From Mermis nigrescens (taxonomy: Eukaryota; Nematoda; Enoplea; Mermithida; Mermithidae): 64,000 bases of DNA. The translations under genes and the position numbers were made by a program. The notes under the pieces were generated by a model that saw only the letters and a list, made by a program, of their open reading frames with translations, was not told the origin of the DNA and did no database searches. Location: NCBI GenBank assembly GCA_036768485.1, contig JAVLUZ010000142.1, positions 4,792,049 to 4,856,048 of the forward strand, given 5' to 3'. Below are positions 54,446 through 64,000 of this stretch, piece after piece; the first letter of the stretch is position 1; the number at the start of each line of letters is the position of its first letter.

Positions 54446-57134
54446 GTGTAAGCGTCTGATCACCAAAATGTTGATTTTTTAAAAAATCAAAAACAATATG
54501 TTGTTTTAAGAGTTCTCGGAATCTTTCGGCTCAAAAGTGTCAAATTTTTTGTGTTTCGTATGGTTTTTCTCCAAAATTGATACGCCTAGTGCTCGATAAT
54601 AACCTACTCTTTTGCAAGTCTTCCAGAAACGCTCCGATTTGCTTCTTTTTTGAAACACTTTTATCTCCCTTCTTCCCTTAAACTCGTTCAATTCCTCAAA
54701 AAAATTGTATTTGCAGCGTATGACAAAACTTTAAAGAGTGAAACAAATATGATGAATTTAACACGCCAACATAACTACAGTATATTTTAACATCTTTATT
54801 GACTTGTTTAATTTCACGCGCAAATACCATTTTTATACATTTTTGCTCCGAAATCTATCTTGATGTTTTAAACGTCTAGTTCGACACTTATTTTTATACA
54901 TGTTATGCGTCCTCACCGAAATGACCTTCGAATTCTTGAGACTGTTTTCGAAATCAGATACGGCACACGACAAATAATTGGTTGTGTAATAATTTCGTAA
55001 AAATGATTAGAGATCGTTATTCAGATTGATAGAGAGGAAAGCATCTGAAAAATTTTCAATTTTTTCATTTATAGTTATTATTGTCCAAACCGTTCCGGAC
55101 GACTTCGACGGACCGCCGAAAATTGCTGAGGCGCGATTCGGGCGATATGAATCGGACGATTAGATTTGGCAGGTGAAAATATTGATATGATAATAATGAT
55201 AGAAGAATTAAATAAATGATTCTCGAACATGACGACTAATACTCGTATATGGTTTCCATAAGTGTTATCTAACAATAAATTAATCAAAATATTTTCGAGA
55301 AGTCTTTAAGGGCGAGTATTGCGCGCTTAATAGACAATCGGCTGACAATGTTTGGAAAGGTTTAGTTTAGTTTAGTTCAGTTTAGTTTTTTTAGCTTAGT
55401 TTACTTTTTTGGCTTCTTAGTTTTTGGTCTTTTTAGTTTTTCTTCAGCTTTTTTCTGTTTTTAAGCGAAAACGAAGCTGCGCTGACTTTTTACGCAAAAA
55501 CATAACTTATTCAGCGATTTTTTTGTTAAATTACAAGGACTCAATTGCTAAAAACTCATAATTATCCATCGCTAGTGGCTTGAATCATGGGCTAAACATT
55601 AATCATACAAATCTGTTAAAGGACGGACTATTAAAAAAACTATGATTCACAACAACTTTTCCAATGAGCACCATGAGCAAGCTAAAGCGACCAAGCTTAG
55701 TCAGTCAGCCTTCTATTAAACTTCCACCCATGTGCAGAAAAATCATCGGGAAATATTAAAAATTAGTGGAGTTATTTGGAAAAAATAGGTTCGATAGTTA
55801 ATTAGACAACCCGTATATTCACTATTTTAATCGCTCAAAGTTTTGTTTACGTAAAAGCGCAAAAGAATTTAGAAATAAAATATCAAGTTTGAGATTGTTA
55901 ATTCATGATTCTCTTCGCTGCAATGCCTTTCTTTACTTTTTGACTGCAGTCTGAAATACTTTGTTATTAAATTTTTATAGAATAATATACATAATGGTAA
56001 TGAGAGTTAAATCGAGCAAAAATGCGGCAATTGTAATTCATTTTAAATAAGTTTCAAAATTATATTACGCAAAGATACTGCTGAATTTGGACAAGATTTC
56101 ATAGGATTGGTCAGGATAAACTTTACTTGGGTAATGATTTTTATGCAAAATAAATAAAAGTTGAATATAAAAAGATCTTTCGTGCATGTAATTACTGGCA
56201 GTACCACTCGTATCATATAAGACAACGGAATTCGAATGAAACTTACAAAAATAAATAAAGTTTTTTCGTGCATGCGCGGCGTAGAAATTTTGGAGTGACC
56301 TGAACATTTTTTTCTAAATTGTCGTTTCCAGGCTCTAAAACAAAATTTTGACGTTTCTGATGATGATTATGATGATGATTCTTCTGTCTAGACGATAAAA
56401 GCATAAAAACTTCTCCATAAAAATTCAGTTAAATTGGCCAAAATATAGTCCGAAGTAGCTATTTGTTGCGAAGCGTCAAAAAATTGATACTTTCCGACTA
56501 AAACAGTAGTTGAAAGCGATTAAAACATATGCTTTCTAAGATTTTCTTATAATATCAAAAATTCTGCTTAGTTGAAATTGTGCTTGCGGATGGAGAAAAC
56601 CCTCAAAACCACCAAGATAATGGATACTTGTTTCGTAGAAATACGTTAAACAGTGTTGTAGTAATTACCTATTTCAAAGTCTATGAGCTGAAATAAGTGC
56701 TTATTCTTTCATTTATTCGTTGCCGTTTACACGTTTTAATGCGCTGTTTTCTTCTTTGGTTCATTTAAAAAAATTGCATTTTACCTTGACTTGGTTATTT
56801 GCGCATTTCTGCATGCTAACCGCATTTTTGCGGTCTGGCCTGATTCTTTTTTCAAGCACGGGTAAATTTATCTTCTCTCCAAACCGCACTCTCGCCCACC
56901 CATTTTCCGACGTTTGACTGATTGTGTTTCATCCCATTCTCGCTAAAATCATAAATAATCGCCAGCGTGCTTCGTTCGCAATCGTATAACTTAATTAAAA
57001 TGATTAATTGGAATATTAAGCAAAAATTGATTAATTATAAGAAGCAACGTGGTTTTTATTTTTCGCACTGAAGCAGACCGATTGTTTGTGTAGCAAAATC
57101 AACCGAAAAGGTTAAAAATAACGAGAGTGCTACG
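54446..57134. other. Long intergenic AT-rich region
   Basis: No gene is supported over 2.7 kb. Contents are a short TTTAG-rich microsatellite (about 55,361-55,420) and a GATGATGAT run near 56,360. ORFs below 85 codons show no recognisable motif. Confidence 0.45.
55361..55420. repeat. (GTTTA)n-like microsatellite
   Basis: Imperfect TTTAG/TTTAGTT units. Confidence 0.75.
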
Positions 57135-58507
57135 CAGAGGCGAAGCCAGGATTTTGGTTCGGGGGGGGGCACACACGAAATTTTTTTAAACTGATTTTGC
57201 ATTGAATGCTTTGATATGGTACTGTAACGCGTTAAATTTAGTAAAACAGAGTTTTTCGACTTTTAGTGGTGTAGAGCATAGCTAATTTATGGGTTTCTGA
57301 TGACCAAAATACAAAAAGTGCAAAGCAGCGCTAAGCGCTGGAAAATTTTGATATTTTTACCGTCTTCAAGTAGAATTTACGGCCTTTTACTGAACAAATA
57401 GTTCAGAAATCATAAGTCCCGCAAAGCGCCAAGAAAATTAGTTAGTTTTTACCTCTTAAACACTTTAAGCTTTGTAAATACTGACAGAGCAGAAAATTAT
57501 CAACTTTGTACAAAACAATTTTGACATAATGCAATAAGGCTTCTAACAGGAAAATAGTGCGAATTACAGACTCAGTATGAATCACTAGAGTATTTTGACT
57601 GATTCAAGCTTTTGAACGAAATGCTGGAGGAAAATTTTTGATGTTTTTACTCTTTAAACTCAATATATCGTTTTAAAATCATACGGCGCGAAGCGCCGGA
57701 AATCTTAAGGAATTCCTAACTCTTTTACCTTTTTTGTCCTATCAAACACCTTTGTACATGTACAGCGAGATCCTACGGCTGAAGGATCTGGACAGGCGCA
57801 CTCAAGCGCCCCCGGCAGGGTCCAGGCAGAGTCCCGGAAAATTTTCTAAAAAACAATCTAATATCTTGGTTCTGAATTAAGTCTCAAAACAGTTAGAATT
57901 GATCAACTCCTACATGTGCACAAAACTTTTCAATTGCTTGCTGAATTGCCATGTGTTTCCTGAGCTGAAATACGTTTTTCGACCTCTCCAAAGTATATAG
58001 AGCAGCAACGGGTCGCCGCTGCCAATAAGAAATAGAAAGATTTATCAATGAACATTTTATTCTTATCGTTTTCAAAGACCCATTTTCGGCCTTCTTAAAC
58101 AAGAAGATCAGAAAACAGAAAATGCGCAGAACACAAGACAATTTGGCCATTCCTATCGATTGTCCTTTTAAAGAAACGCAAAAACAGATAATAGACTAAG
58201 TGGTAGTGGTACACAATCGTTTTCGCAGTATTATGCTAAACAAGCATGCGCAGTTTCGTTCAACGAATAAATAGTACATTAAATCACCAAACTGATGTGA
58301 AGCGCTGATTCAAGCTTTTTAACTCATTGTTACTATATATGTGATAATAGATAATAATGACTGGGCACGAAGCGCCGAGAAATTTTAGCGTTTTTTGCCT
58401 TTTTGAGCTCAAATTTCTGAACATTATGATTGCATTGGAAAAATCAACAGAATTTTCAAAAATTTCGAGGGGGCACGTGCTCCCTGTGCCCCTAGGCTAC
58501 GCCTACA
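57135..58507. mobile_element. hAT-type non-autonomous element, 1.37 kb
   Basis: The left end CAGAGGCGAAGCCAGG resembles the common hAT terminus, followed by a G run. The right end has CCCCTAGGCTACGCCTACA. Flanks GTGCTACG and GTACTACG agree at 7 of 8 positions. Inside are several motifs like GCGCGAAGCGCCG. No transposase ORF remains. Confidence 0.7.
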
Positions 58508-59914
58508 GTACTACGTAGAGCAATAAGACTTAAAATTTCTGATAAAATTTTGAGCTCTACATGGGTCATAGTGATATAGAATTAAAGGCACCAAACTGTA
58601 ACAACCTAGTTTCTCTCTACTTATCTCGCCTCGTTGTATAATTTTTCCCCGCTGTATTACTGTGCTTTTTCATTGTGTCACTGTGTTTTTGTTTTTTGAT
58701 ATTATTCCTCACGTATTTTATTGCGTTCCATTTAGGCAGTTGCGCTTCGTAAAACCTGTGATTCCGCACAATATAATTTTTCTTATAGCTGCATCCGTGC
58801 AATATTTCTATTTATATTTCACTTATTCCTTCTTTTATGCATGCTTCTTCTTATATTTTTTCTCTTTCTTATTTTCTTTTTTGTTTTTATTCGTTTTTCC
58901 TTTATATGTTTTTTTCCTATATTTATTATTTTCTCTGTTCTTCTTTGTCTTCTTTTTTCATTTTTGTGATATTGATGGCTTCCCATTATCTAGGGGACCG
59001 CTCAGATTCAAGATTCTGAACTCCGAGGCCCATGTGAGAATATTTTTGAAATTGAACCGTAATTGTATGCAAACCATACAAAATACAATTATTTCAACTC
59101 TCGCGATAACATGGTAAGCCTTGTCAAAACTTTGACAAAGTTTTGAGATGCTTATAGTCGGCCGAACATGAGAGAAAAACTTGTTTTTCAGCTTGAAATC
59201 GAGCCATTTGTGTAGTGGAAAGCGCGTACATATTCGTACAAACGCAGCAGCAAATTAGGACATTTCAAATTTCCATTTCAAAATGTTTCTAATGGCTATT
59301 AATTCAATCGGCTTTATTTTTTTACCTTCTTTCCTATTCTTAGTCGAAACCGTGCTTTTTTGTGCATTAAAAAAGCTTTTCGACTTCCGGCTGAAATTCA
59401 CGAACAGATTTTTCTTATTTTTACCATAAAAGCTTTGTTTTGTATCCCTAATGACGAACAGGATTCTAAACTTTGCAGGTGTGATGAGCTCTGTTCTTCT
59501 TAGTGCCAAATTCTAGCGGAGTAAGCTTCCTGTTCTGACTTGGAGGCGGACTACGCTTGTTACTTCGCATGATGTCAATCAAGCACTAGATCTACTCCCT
59601 CCCAGGGATTGGATTTATGCTTACGGATAAGATTTATAAGATTCAAGATATAAGGAAAAGATTCATCGAGATAAAATGAACTATTTCCCAATTTGCATTT
59701 TTTCGTTCATAAAGACAGCAAACCACTTCGGTTTACTGTTAATTACGTTGCAGTTTCACCCATCAACCAAAACGGGACGAGATAAGCAATAAGACTGAAT
59801 TTCCAGTGGTCAAAAATTCATGCATCATGTATGTACATGTATGTAACGTAATAATAACAGAGACGCACCGGATACGATGACTCAGACAATAGAGCCTGTT
59901 AGAACAGCAATTTA
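58508..59914. other. Intergenic, pyrimidine-rich
   Basis: A T/C-rich tract (58,800-58,970) gives long meaningless ORFs on the + strand. A near-perfect palindrome is at 59,124. No gene is supported. Confidence 0.45.
59124..59146. repeat. Short palindrome
   Basis: TCAAAACTTTG, one base, then CAAAGTTTTGA. TAAGC and GCTTA lie outside the arms. Confidence 0.7.
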
Positions 59915-60265
59915 TTGTTACGGCTGATCAACCTATTTAATTACGCTACAATCACGGATGGGCGCCGAAAAACAACGGGGGTAGGCGATTTGGATAAATT
60001 GGGCGGAGTGCAGCCATTACATATTCCCAGTAATAAACGACGGTGCCGGACGTCGTTGATTACAGCACGCATCCGACATTATTGTATCTGGGAACGGCAA
60101 CATTTGGCAAACATGAGACGAATCGAATTTGGCCTCGATTACGTAGTCCATATTTTGAACCCAAAAAAAGGTCGGCAGAAGTCCGCCATGGACGCTAATG
60201 ACCGCCATGACCGTTGTCCATATAACCTACACTGCTCTGGGAATATAGCGGTCGGAACGAAATGA
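59915..60265 (+). CDS. Candidate coding block, GC-richer (strand uncertain)
   Basis: 116 codons are open on the + strand in a block clearly less AT-rich than its surroundings (IPSNKRRCRTSLITARIRHY, NMRRIEFGLDYVVHILNPKK). The first codon is TTG, so any real start or splice entry is elsewhere. On the minus strand an acceptor (TATATTCCCAG) leads to another open frame (CRLYGQRSWRSLASMADF). No family is recognised on either strand. Confidence 0.3.
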   Translation: MLRLINLFNYATITDGRRKTTGVGDLDKLGGVQPLHIPSNKRRCRTSLITARIRHYCIWERQHLANMRRIEFGLDYVVHILNPKKGRQKSAMDANDRHDRCPYNLHCSGNIAVGTK

Positions 60266-60435
60266 TGTATGCCGAAAAGTGCTCATTACGTTTGATGTCG
60301 TTTCGGCAGTGATTGCAGTAGCCCTAATGATGGCATTGTTGAATTTTCCGTGACGCTTTGCTGCCAAAATAACCGGATTCACGTTTAAAGTAGGGTTAAG
60401 AGTCGATGATTTGGTTGCATTAGTATGCGGATATT

Positions 60436-60672
60436 TTACGATTTGTTTGCTCCCTTGTAATTCAAATATGTGTAAAAGGTGGCTGCGACAATTTGTCTTT
60501 TCTTTAATTCCGAGCGAATGTGTTCATGTTTATGCTTGCTCGTTTGTATCTTTCGGAACTTGAAAAGACTCGTCACAATAACTCCAAAATATAATGGTTC
60601 AGTTGTTAAATTTGTAGCAGAAATAAGTGCTACGACTTCGCTGCTATCTCCATCCTCGCTCATTCAGTTCCT
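60436..60672 (-). CDS. Candidate first coding exon, minus strand
   Basis: A strong acceptor (GGTTTTTTTCCAG, the AG reads 60,674-60,673) is followed by AGGAACTGA and the ATG at 60,663, with a TGA directly upstream in frame. That fits a 5' UTR exon junction or a trans-spliced leader site. It encodes 75 residues (MSEDGDSSEVVALISATNLT ... KHKHEHIRSELKKRQIVAAT) with a mid hydrophobic stretch (YFGVIVTSLF). The TAA overlaps a possible donor (ATC|GTAAAA). No family is recognised. Confidence 0.35.
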
Positions 60673-61437
60673 CTGGAAAAAAACCCATGTTGAGCCTCCC
60701 TGACTTGACCTTAGGCGCACAGCATGGCCGATTTGGGTAGGAAGCCCTGTCTAGTAGGTCGGCAGGAGCATTCTATTGTTCTAACATGACCTACGAAATT
60801 AGTTTGAATGCTAAGGTACCGCACAAATCGCCTTACTTTCACAATTTTCGAAACAAATGCAACTTTAAAAGAAAAAATTGATTTTTGTCCATACTTTTTT
60901 GGATTTCTCTCGTGTAACCTCATAAAATTTTCCTTTTTTCCTTTCTGGGTAACCTGACCTGCTATCCCTCCGCTTTTGCCACTAACCATTACGAAAATCT
61001 CATTTCTCTTGTATTCCTATCTCAGTTTCCATGGCAGCATAAGAATTAGGTCAGACGACCCCTAAAAAATTCGAGCAAGTAAGCCATTTATCTAATTGAG
61101 AATAATTGCCTATGGACTGCATTTATTTAGCTAATTTCAGTCTCTTTCTGATTTTAATGGAAAACCCTTGTTTATTCATTTGCGGAAAATTTCCCGCCGA
61201 AAAATCGATTTCTATTGTTTGCAAAGCAGGGCCTGGGAACTGAGAATCCGATTTCGCGTGGTAAATAAATAATTACTCCGTCGAATCTGAACACAATTTT
61301 TTCCGGTCACTTTTTCCTACACCCGCGCAATTTTCCACGATGACCTAAAAGTTCGTTCGATCGACAGACACGAGTTTCGCATTTTGGCCGCTTAAGTACA
61401 CATTTTCTTCGCATTATTATGATAATAATTATTATTA
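60673..61437. other. Intergenic, MITE scrap
   Basis: GGCGCACAGCATGGCCGATT at about 60,712 is the end of a family 2 MITE. Otherwise nothing recognisable. Confidence 0.4.
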
Positions 61438-61439
61438 TT

Positions 61440-61640
61440 GAGAATAGAGATCTCGTACACAAAATACGCCGGCCTATTTCTAATGTTACACGTGGTATAG
61501 TTGAAAGGGGGCGACGTTTCTTCGTTTCTTATTGCGAAATTATTCATTATTTACCTGCCCGCGCGGAACTCGGACGCCTTGTTTATTCAAATTTCATATA
61601 CTGGACACGTTTCTGGTCGACTCACCTTCCTCCAGAACTA
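61440..61640 (+). CDS. Candidate exon, conflicts with minus-strand model
   Basis: Open for about 67 codons (NRDLVHKIRRPISNVTRGIV, YLPARAELGRLVYSNFIYW) to a possible donor CTAG|GTATCC. The upstream acceptor (GAGAATAG) is poor. No family is recognised. Confidence 0.25.
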
Positions 61641-61794
61641 GGTATCCCTATAACTTAGTTCTGAGAAATAGGAAACAAAACTCAATGTATACTCACGTAC
61701 GCATAAAGTGTCTTTGCGTTCAATATTGTACCTAATAGAATCGCGCGATTTTTCGCCATCCGAGTAAGATGCGCCTGTGTCAGTCAAGCCTAAT
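61638..61794 (-). CDS. Candidate 3' exon, minus strand
   Basis: Follows the acceptor CATATTTAACAG. It reads LGLTDTGASYSDGEKSRDSI then RYNIERKDTLCV. A donor-like GTGAGT and acceptor TTTCTCAG inside would remove 36 bases without changing the frame. It stops at TAG (61,640-61,638), and AATAAA follows on the minus strand (61,587-61,582). No family is recognised. Confidence 0.3.
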
Positions 61795-61984
61795 CTGTTA
61801 AATATGGTAAATAGTTTCAATTTAGAATTGCACTAATTTGATACTTTATATTTTAAATCCTATAAAAGATGATCGCTAATAATTCGGCTTTAAGCCAGAC
61901 CCGCCCCATCAGCAGTGGTGTGTGAGCTACGGACGAGGGTGGATTTAAAAAGGTAGTAGGGCAGCCTACCCAGCTGATATTCAT

Positions 61985-62500
61985 TCGGAAGGTTTGAATG
62001 TCTAGACCCCGAAATTGAAAAATTGGAAATTTTGTGATGAAAATGAGACAAAATAAGGGTGTCAAAAATGGATGAAAATTAAAAATTTTAGTCAAAAGTG
62101 CTTTTAATTGGCCAGAAATTTGGAAAACGTAGTTTTAAGGCTATTTTAGCACTCATACCAGTTTTTACAGTGATTATGACCATACGTGGGCAGCAAGAAA
62201 ATTCTGGGGGATGCAAGATTTATTGAAGGTCAAAAAATGGTCTTAAAAATGATGGTATGGCAATAAAAACACCATTTTTCGACGTTTCTCATCAAGCGCT
62301 ATCCATTGGCATCAAAAAATTGCGAAAAAAACGAAAAAATTTTCAAAATTGAATTCTGGGGGGGGGTATTTTGATTTCTGGGGGGGTATTTTGGTTTCTG
62401 GAGGTTGCATACCCCACGCCCAGGTGTGATTATGACCCAAAAAGCTCATTTACTAGCCCCGTGACTGGCTGACTCCCAGATCGGCCATGCTGAGCATCTA
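61985..62500 (+). mobile_element. MITE family 2 copy split by a family 1 MITE
   Basis: TCTAGACCCCGAAATTG to CAGATCGGCCATGCTGAGC, interrupted at 62,181-62,428. Confidence 0.7.
62181..62428 (+). mobile_element. hAT-like MITE, family 1 (nested)
   Basis: A full copy, CATACGTGGGCAGC to GCCCAGGTGTG, with the perfect 8-bp duplication ATTATGAC (62,173-62,180 and 62,429-62,436). It landed inside a family 2 MITE, so family 1 was active later. Confidence 0.88.
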
Positions 62501-63925
62501 TGCTCCCCACCATTAACGATAATCCAACATACTTGGCGATGTGATGAATGGTTTAATGACTTAGCCATCCTTCTTCCGAATTTCTCTGGCGCATTGAGCC
62601 GGATAATATTCATTACATCAATTGGCTTTGATTGCAGCATGGAAAATCTTATTTTTGTTCTATAAAATATTTCTTTGAATTCGGTTAAGATTTTTAACTG
62701 ATCTTAATATTTTACAGTTTTTTAAAAGACGCTTTTAGCAATTTTTATATGGAGTTTCAGCGAAATTGCCGAAAATATTCGACCTTTTCGGGCTGAATAT
62801 CTGATACAGTTATGTTTTGCTGTAAAATCTGCAAGAATTTTAGCAAAGTTGATATCTTAATTTTTGAAATTCGCAAAATTTTCCGGCGTCGCGTCGGAAA
62901 ATTCTGATAACACGGATGAGGATAAAAATCAATAATAAACATGGTATCAATCTATGAAAAAATTTTAAATGTCATTTGACGCATAAAAACGAATTTTCGG
63001 GTGCCGCCCGCTTACAGAAATTCTGTCGCCAATAAACGGATCGGGTTTTCGTGAGCATTTTTACAGAAGCATTTTTTTAACATTTTTTACGAAATTATTT
63101 TTTACATCTTTACATTTTTACCCCATTTTTTCAACCTTACGGTTGTGTAATTATCGACCTCGCATCCAAAAGCATGAATTTTTAGTAAGATTCAAAAAAC
63201 ATTCCTATGTTCTGGCTGAAAATGCTTAAAAACCTGATCTTTCAAGAAAAATGCAGAAAAACAATCCTGAACAAACAATTTTAGCAAGACAACTGTGAAC
63301 TTTAGGTTTCAGCCAGAGAGCTATATTGTGCTGGATTGGACTGAAAATGGTTTAAATGCTTTTAAAAAAAGCCGTAAAACCACCCAAATTTATAATTTCT
63401 GGCCCTTTCAAACATTTATCAGGAAAATTTTAACTTTCATCCTTTTTTGGCTCAATTTCGCTTATTTTCTGCAGCCAACTTTTTCTTCCACCTTCTGATG
63501 AGGTTTTATTGATTTTTATGTATTTCCAATCTGTCTATCATAGTGGGCTTGTCCACTTTACTAAGAGAGGAGTTCTTCTTTGGAATATATGCTAATTAGA
63601 ATTATTTGATATGACGGGCCGATCGCGAGTACGCGTAGTCTCGCTGTTTACTTTGTTTTTATGACATTCCTCACGTTCGTCGCTTTTAATTACATCTAAA
63701 ATCCATAAAACAACCGCCCAGGTGTTCTCCGAGCTTAGTGCACCTCACCTCGATTGGACTAAAATAAGCGGCTCTGAAGCTAACGCCTAATTTCGAATCC
63801 TTCCGCCTTCGTTCATTCAACGTACGTGTGTATGTAAATTAGGACATCGTTGTTTGTTCAGCTTATTGTGTATAAACATTACTCATTCGTGCGCTACACA
63901 ATCCGCTAGCATCAACTTTTCTCAG
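62501..63925. other. Intergenic AT-rich DNA
   Basis: A short block at 62,510-62,640 is open on both strands (CDEWFNDLAILLPNFSG on +; KPIDVMNIIRLNAPEKFG on -), without decisive splice sites. The rest shows no feature. Confidence 0.4.
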
Positions 63926-64000
63926 AGCAGTTAGCCGTGCGAAGCTAATACCGGAAGTTAAGGTCCCAGTTGACGCCCCAAACATCCGAATTTTAGTATA
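63926..64000 (+). CDS. Candidate exon running off the right edge
   Basis: The acceptor is AACTTTTCTCAG at 63925. The phase 2 frame reads AVSRAKLIPEVKVPVDAPNI and is still open at base 64,000. GC-richer than the flanks, no family recognised from 24 residues. Confidence 0.4.

Noticed and set aside
58662..59117. 151-codon Phe/Tyr-rich + ORF
   Set aside because: Product of a pyrimidine-rich tract, with low complexity and no start or splice context.
59255..59509. 84-codon minus ORF beginning MALRRTELITPAKF
   Set aside because: Its first codon is TTG, there is no acceptor, and the C-terminal half is AT-rich.

Overview
The window is eukaryotic nuclear DNA. It is AT-rich, genes are split by GT-AG introns of about 55 to 1500 bases, AATAAA poly(A) signals are present, and non-autonomous DNA transposons are very dense. 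Nothing bacterial or organellar is seen. A small invertebrate (for example a nematode) fits, but no gene here settles the phylum, so that is inference.

Left edge, 1 to about 9,060: the 3' two-thirds of a Ty3/gypsy-type LTR retrotransposon. It encodes the end of reverse transcriptase, RNase H and a DD35E integrase that ends in a GPY/F motif followed by a PWWP-like module. Beyond pol, where env would sit in a retrovirus, is a block that is not env: a DEDDy 3'-5' exonuclease with all five active-site residues, an unrecognised protein, and an Arg/Gln-rich tail. A pyrimidine tract plus CAG lies 4 bases before the exonuclease ATG. The last three reading frames are joined only through a +1 frame change and one in-frame TGA. 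A chain of short perfect hairpins precedes the putative 3' LTR.

Middle, 9,100 to 46,400: mostly transposon debris around a few host exons. The best host gene (14,174-18,422, + strand) was assembled from four phase-compatible exons. It encodes a 236-residue type I membrane protein of unknown family, with MITEs in its introns. Other host traces are an HMG-box exon on the minus strand (about 26,490-26,760), a 3'-terminal exon with AATAAA (37,269-37,479), and weaker exon candidates. Repeats include a giant foldback element with arms over 1 kb (18,803-23,655, with relatives at 32,163-33,460 and 38,917-46,407), a hAT-like MITE family with 8-bp target duplications, three adjacent palindromic elements (27,331-28,502), a CpG-rich foldback element (30,194-30,790), a TIR element filled with minisatellite (34,881-35,546), a 200-bp TA array, and a 1.4-kb direct duplication next to an assembly gap (38,894-38,916).

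Right part, 46,400 to 64,000: a small two-exon Cys-rich gene (47,020-47,296), more TIR and hAT elements, two inverted degenerate satellite arrays (50.2 and 51.0 kb), and weak exon candidates on both strands. One of these runs off the right edge. No rRNA, intact tRNA or CRISPR array was seen.
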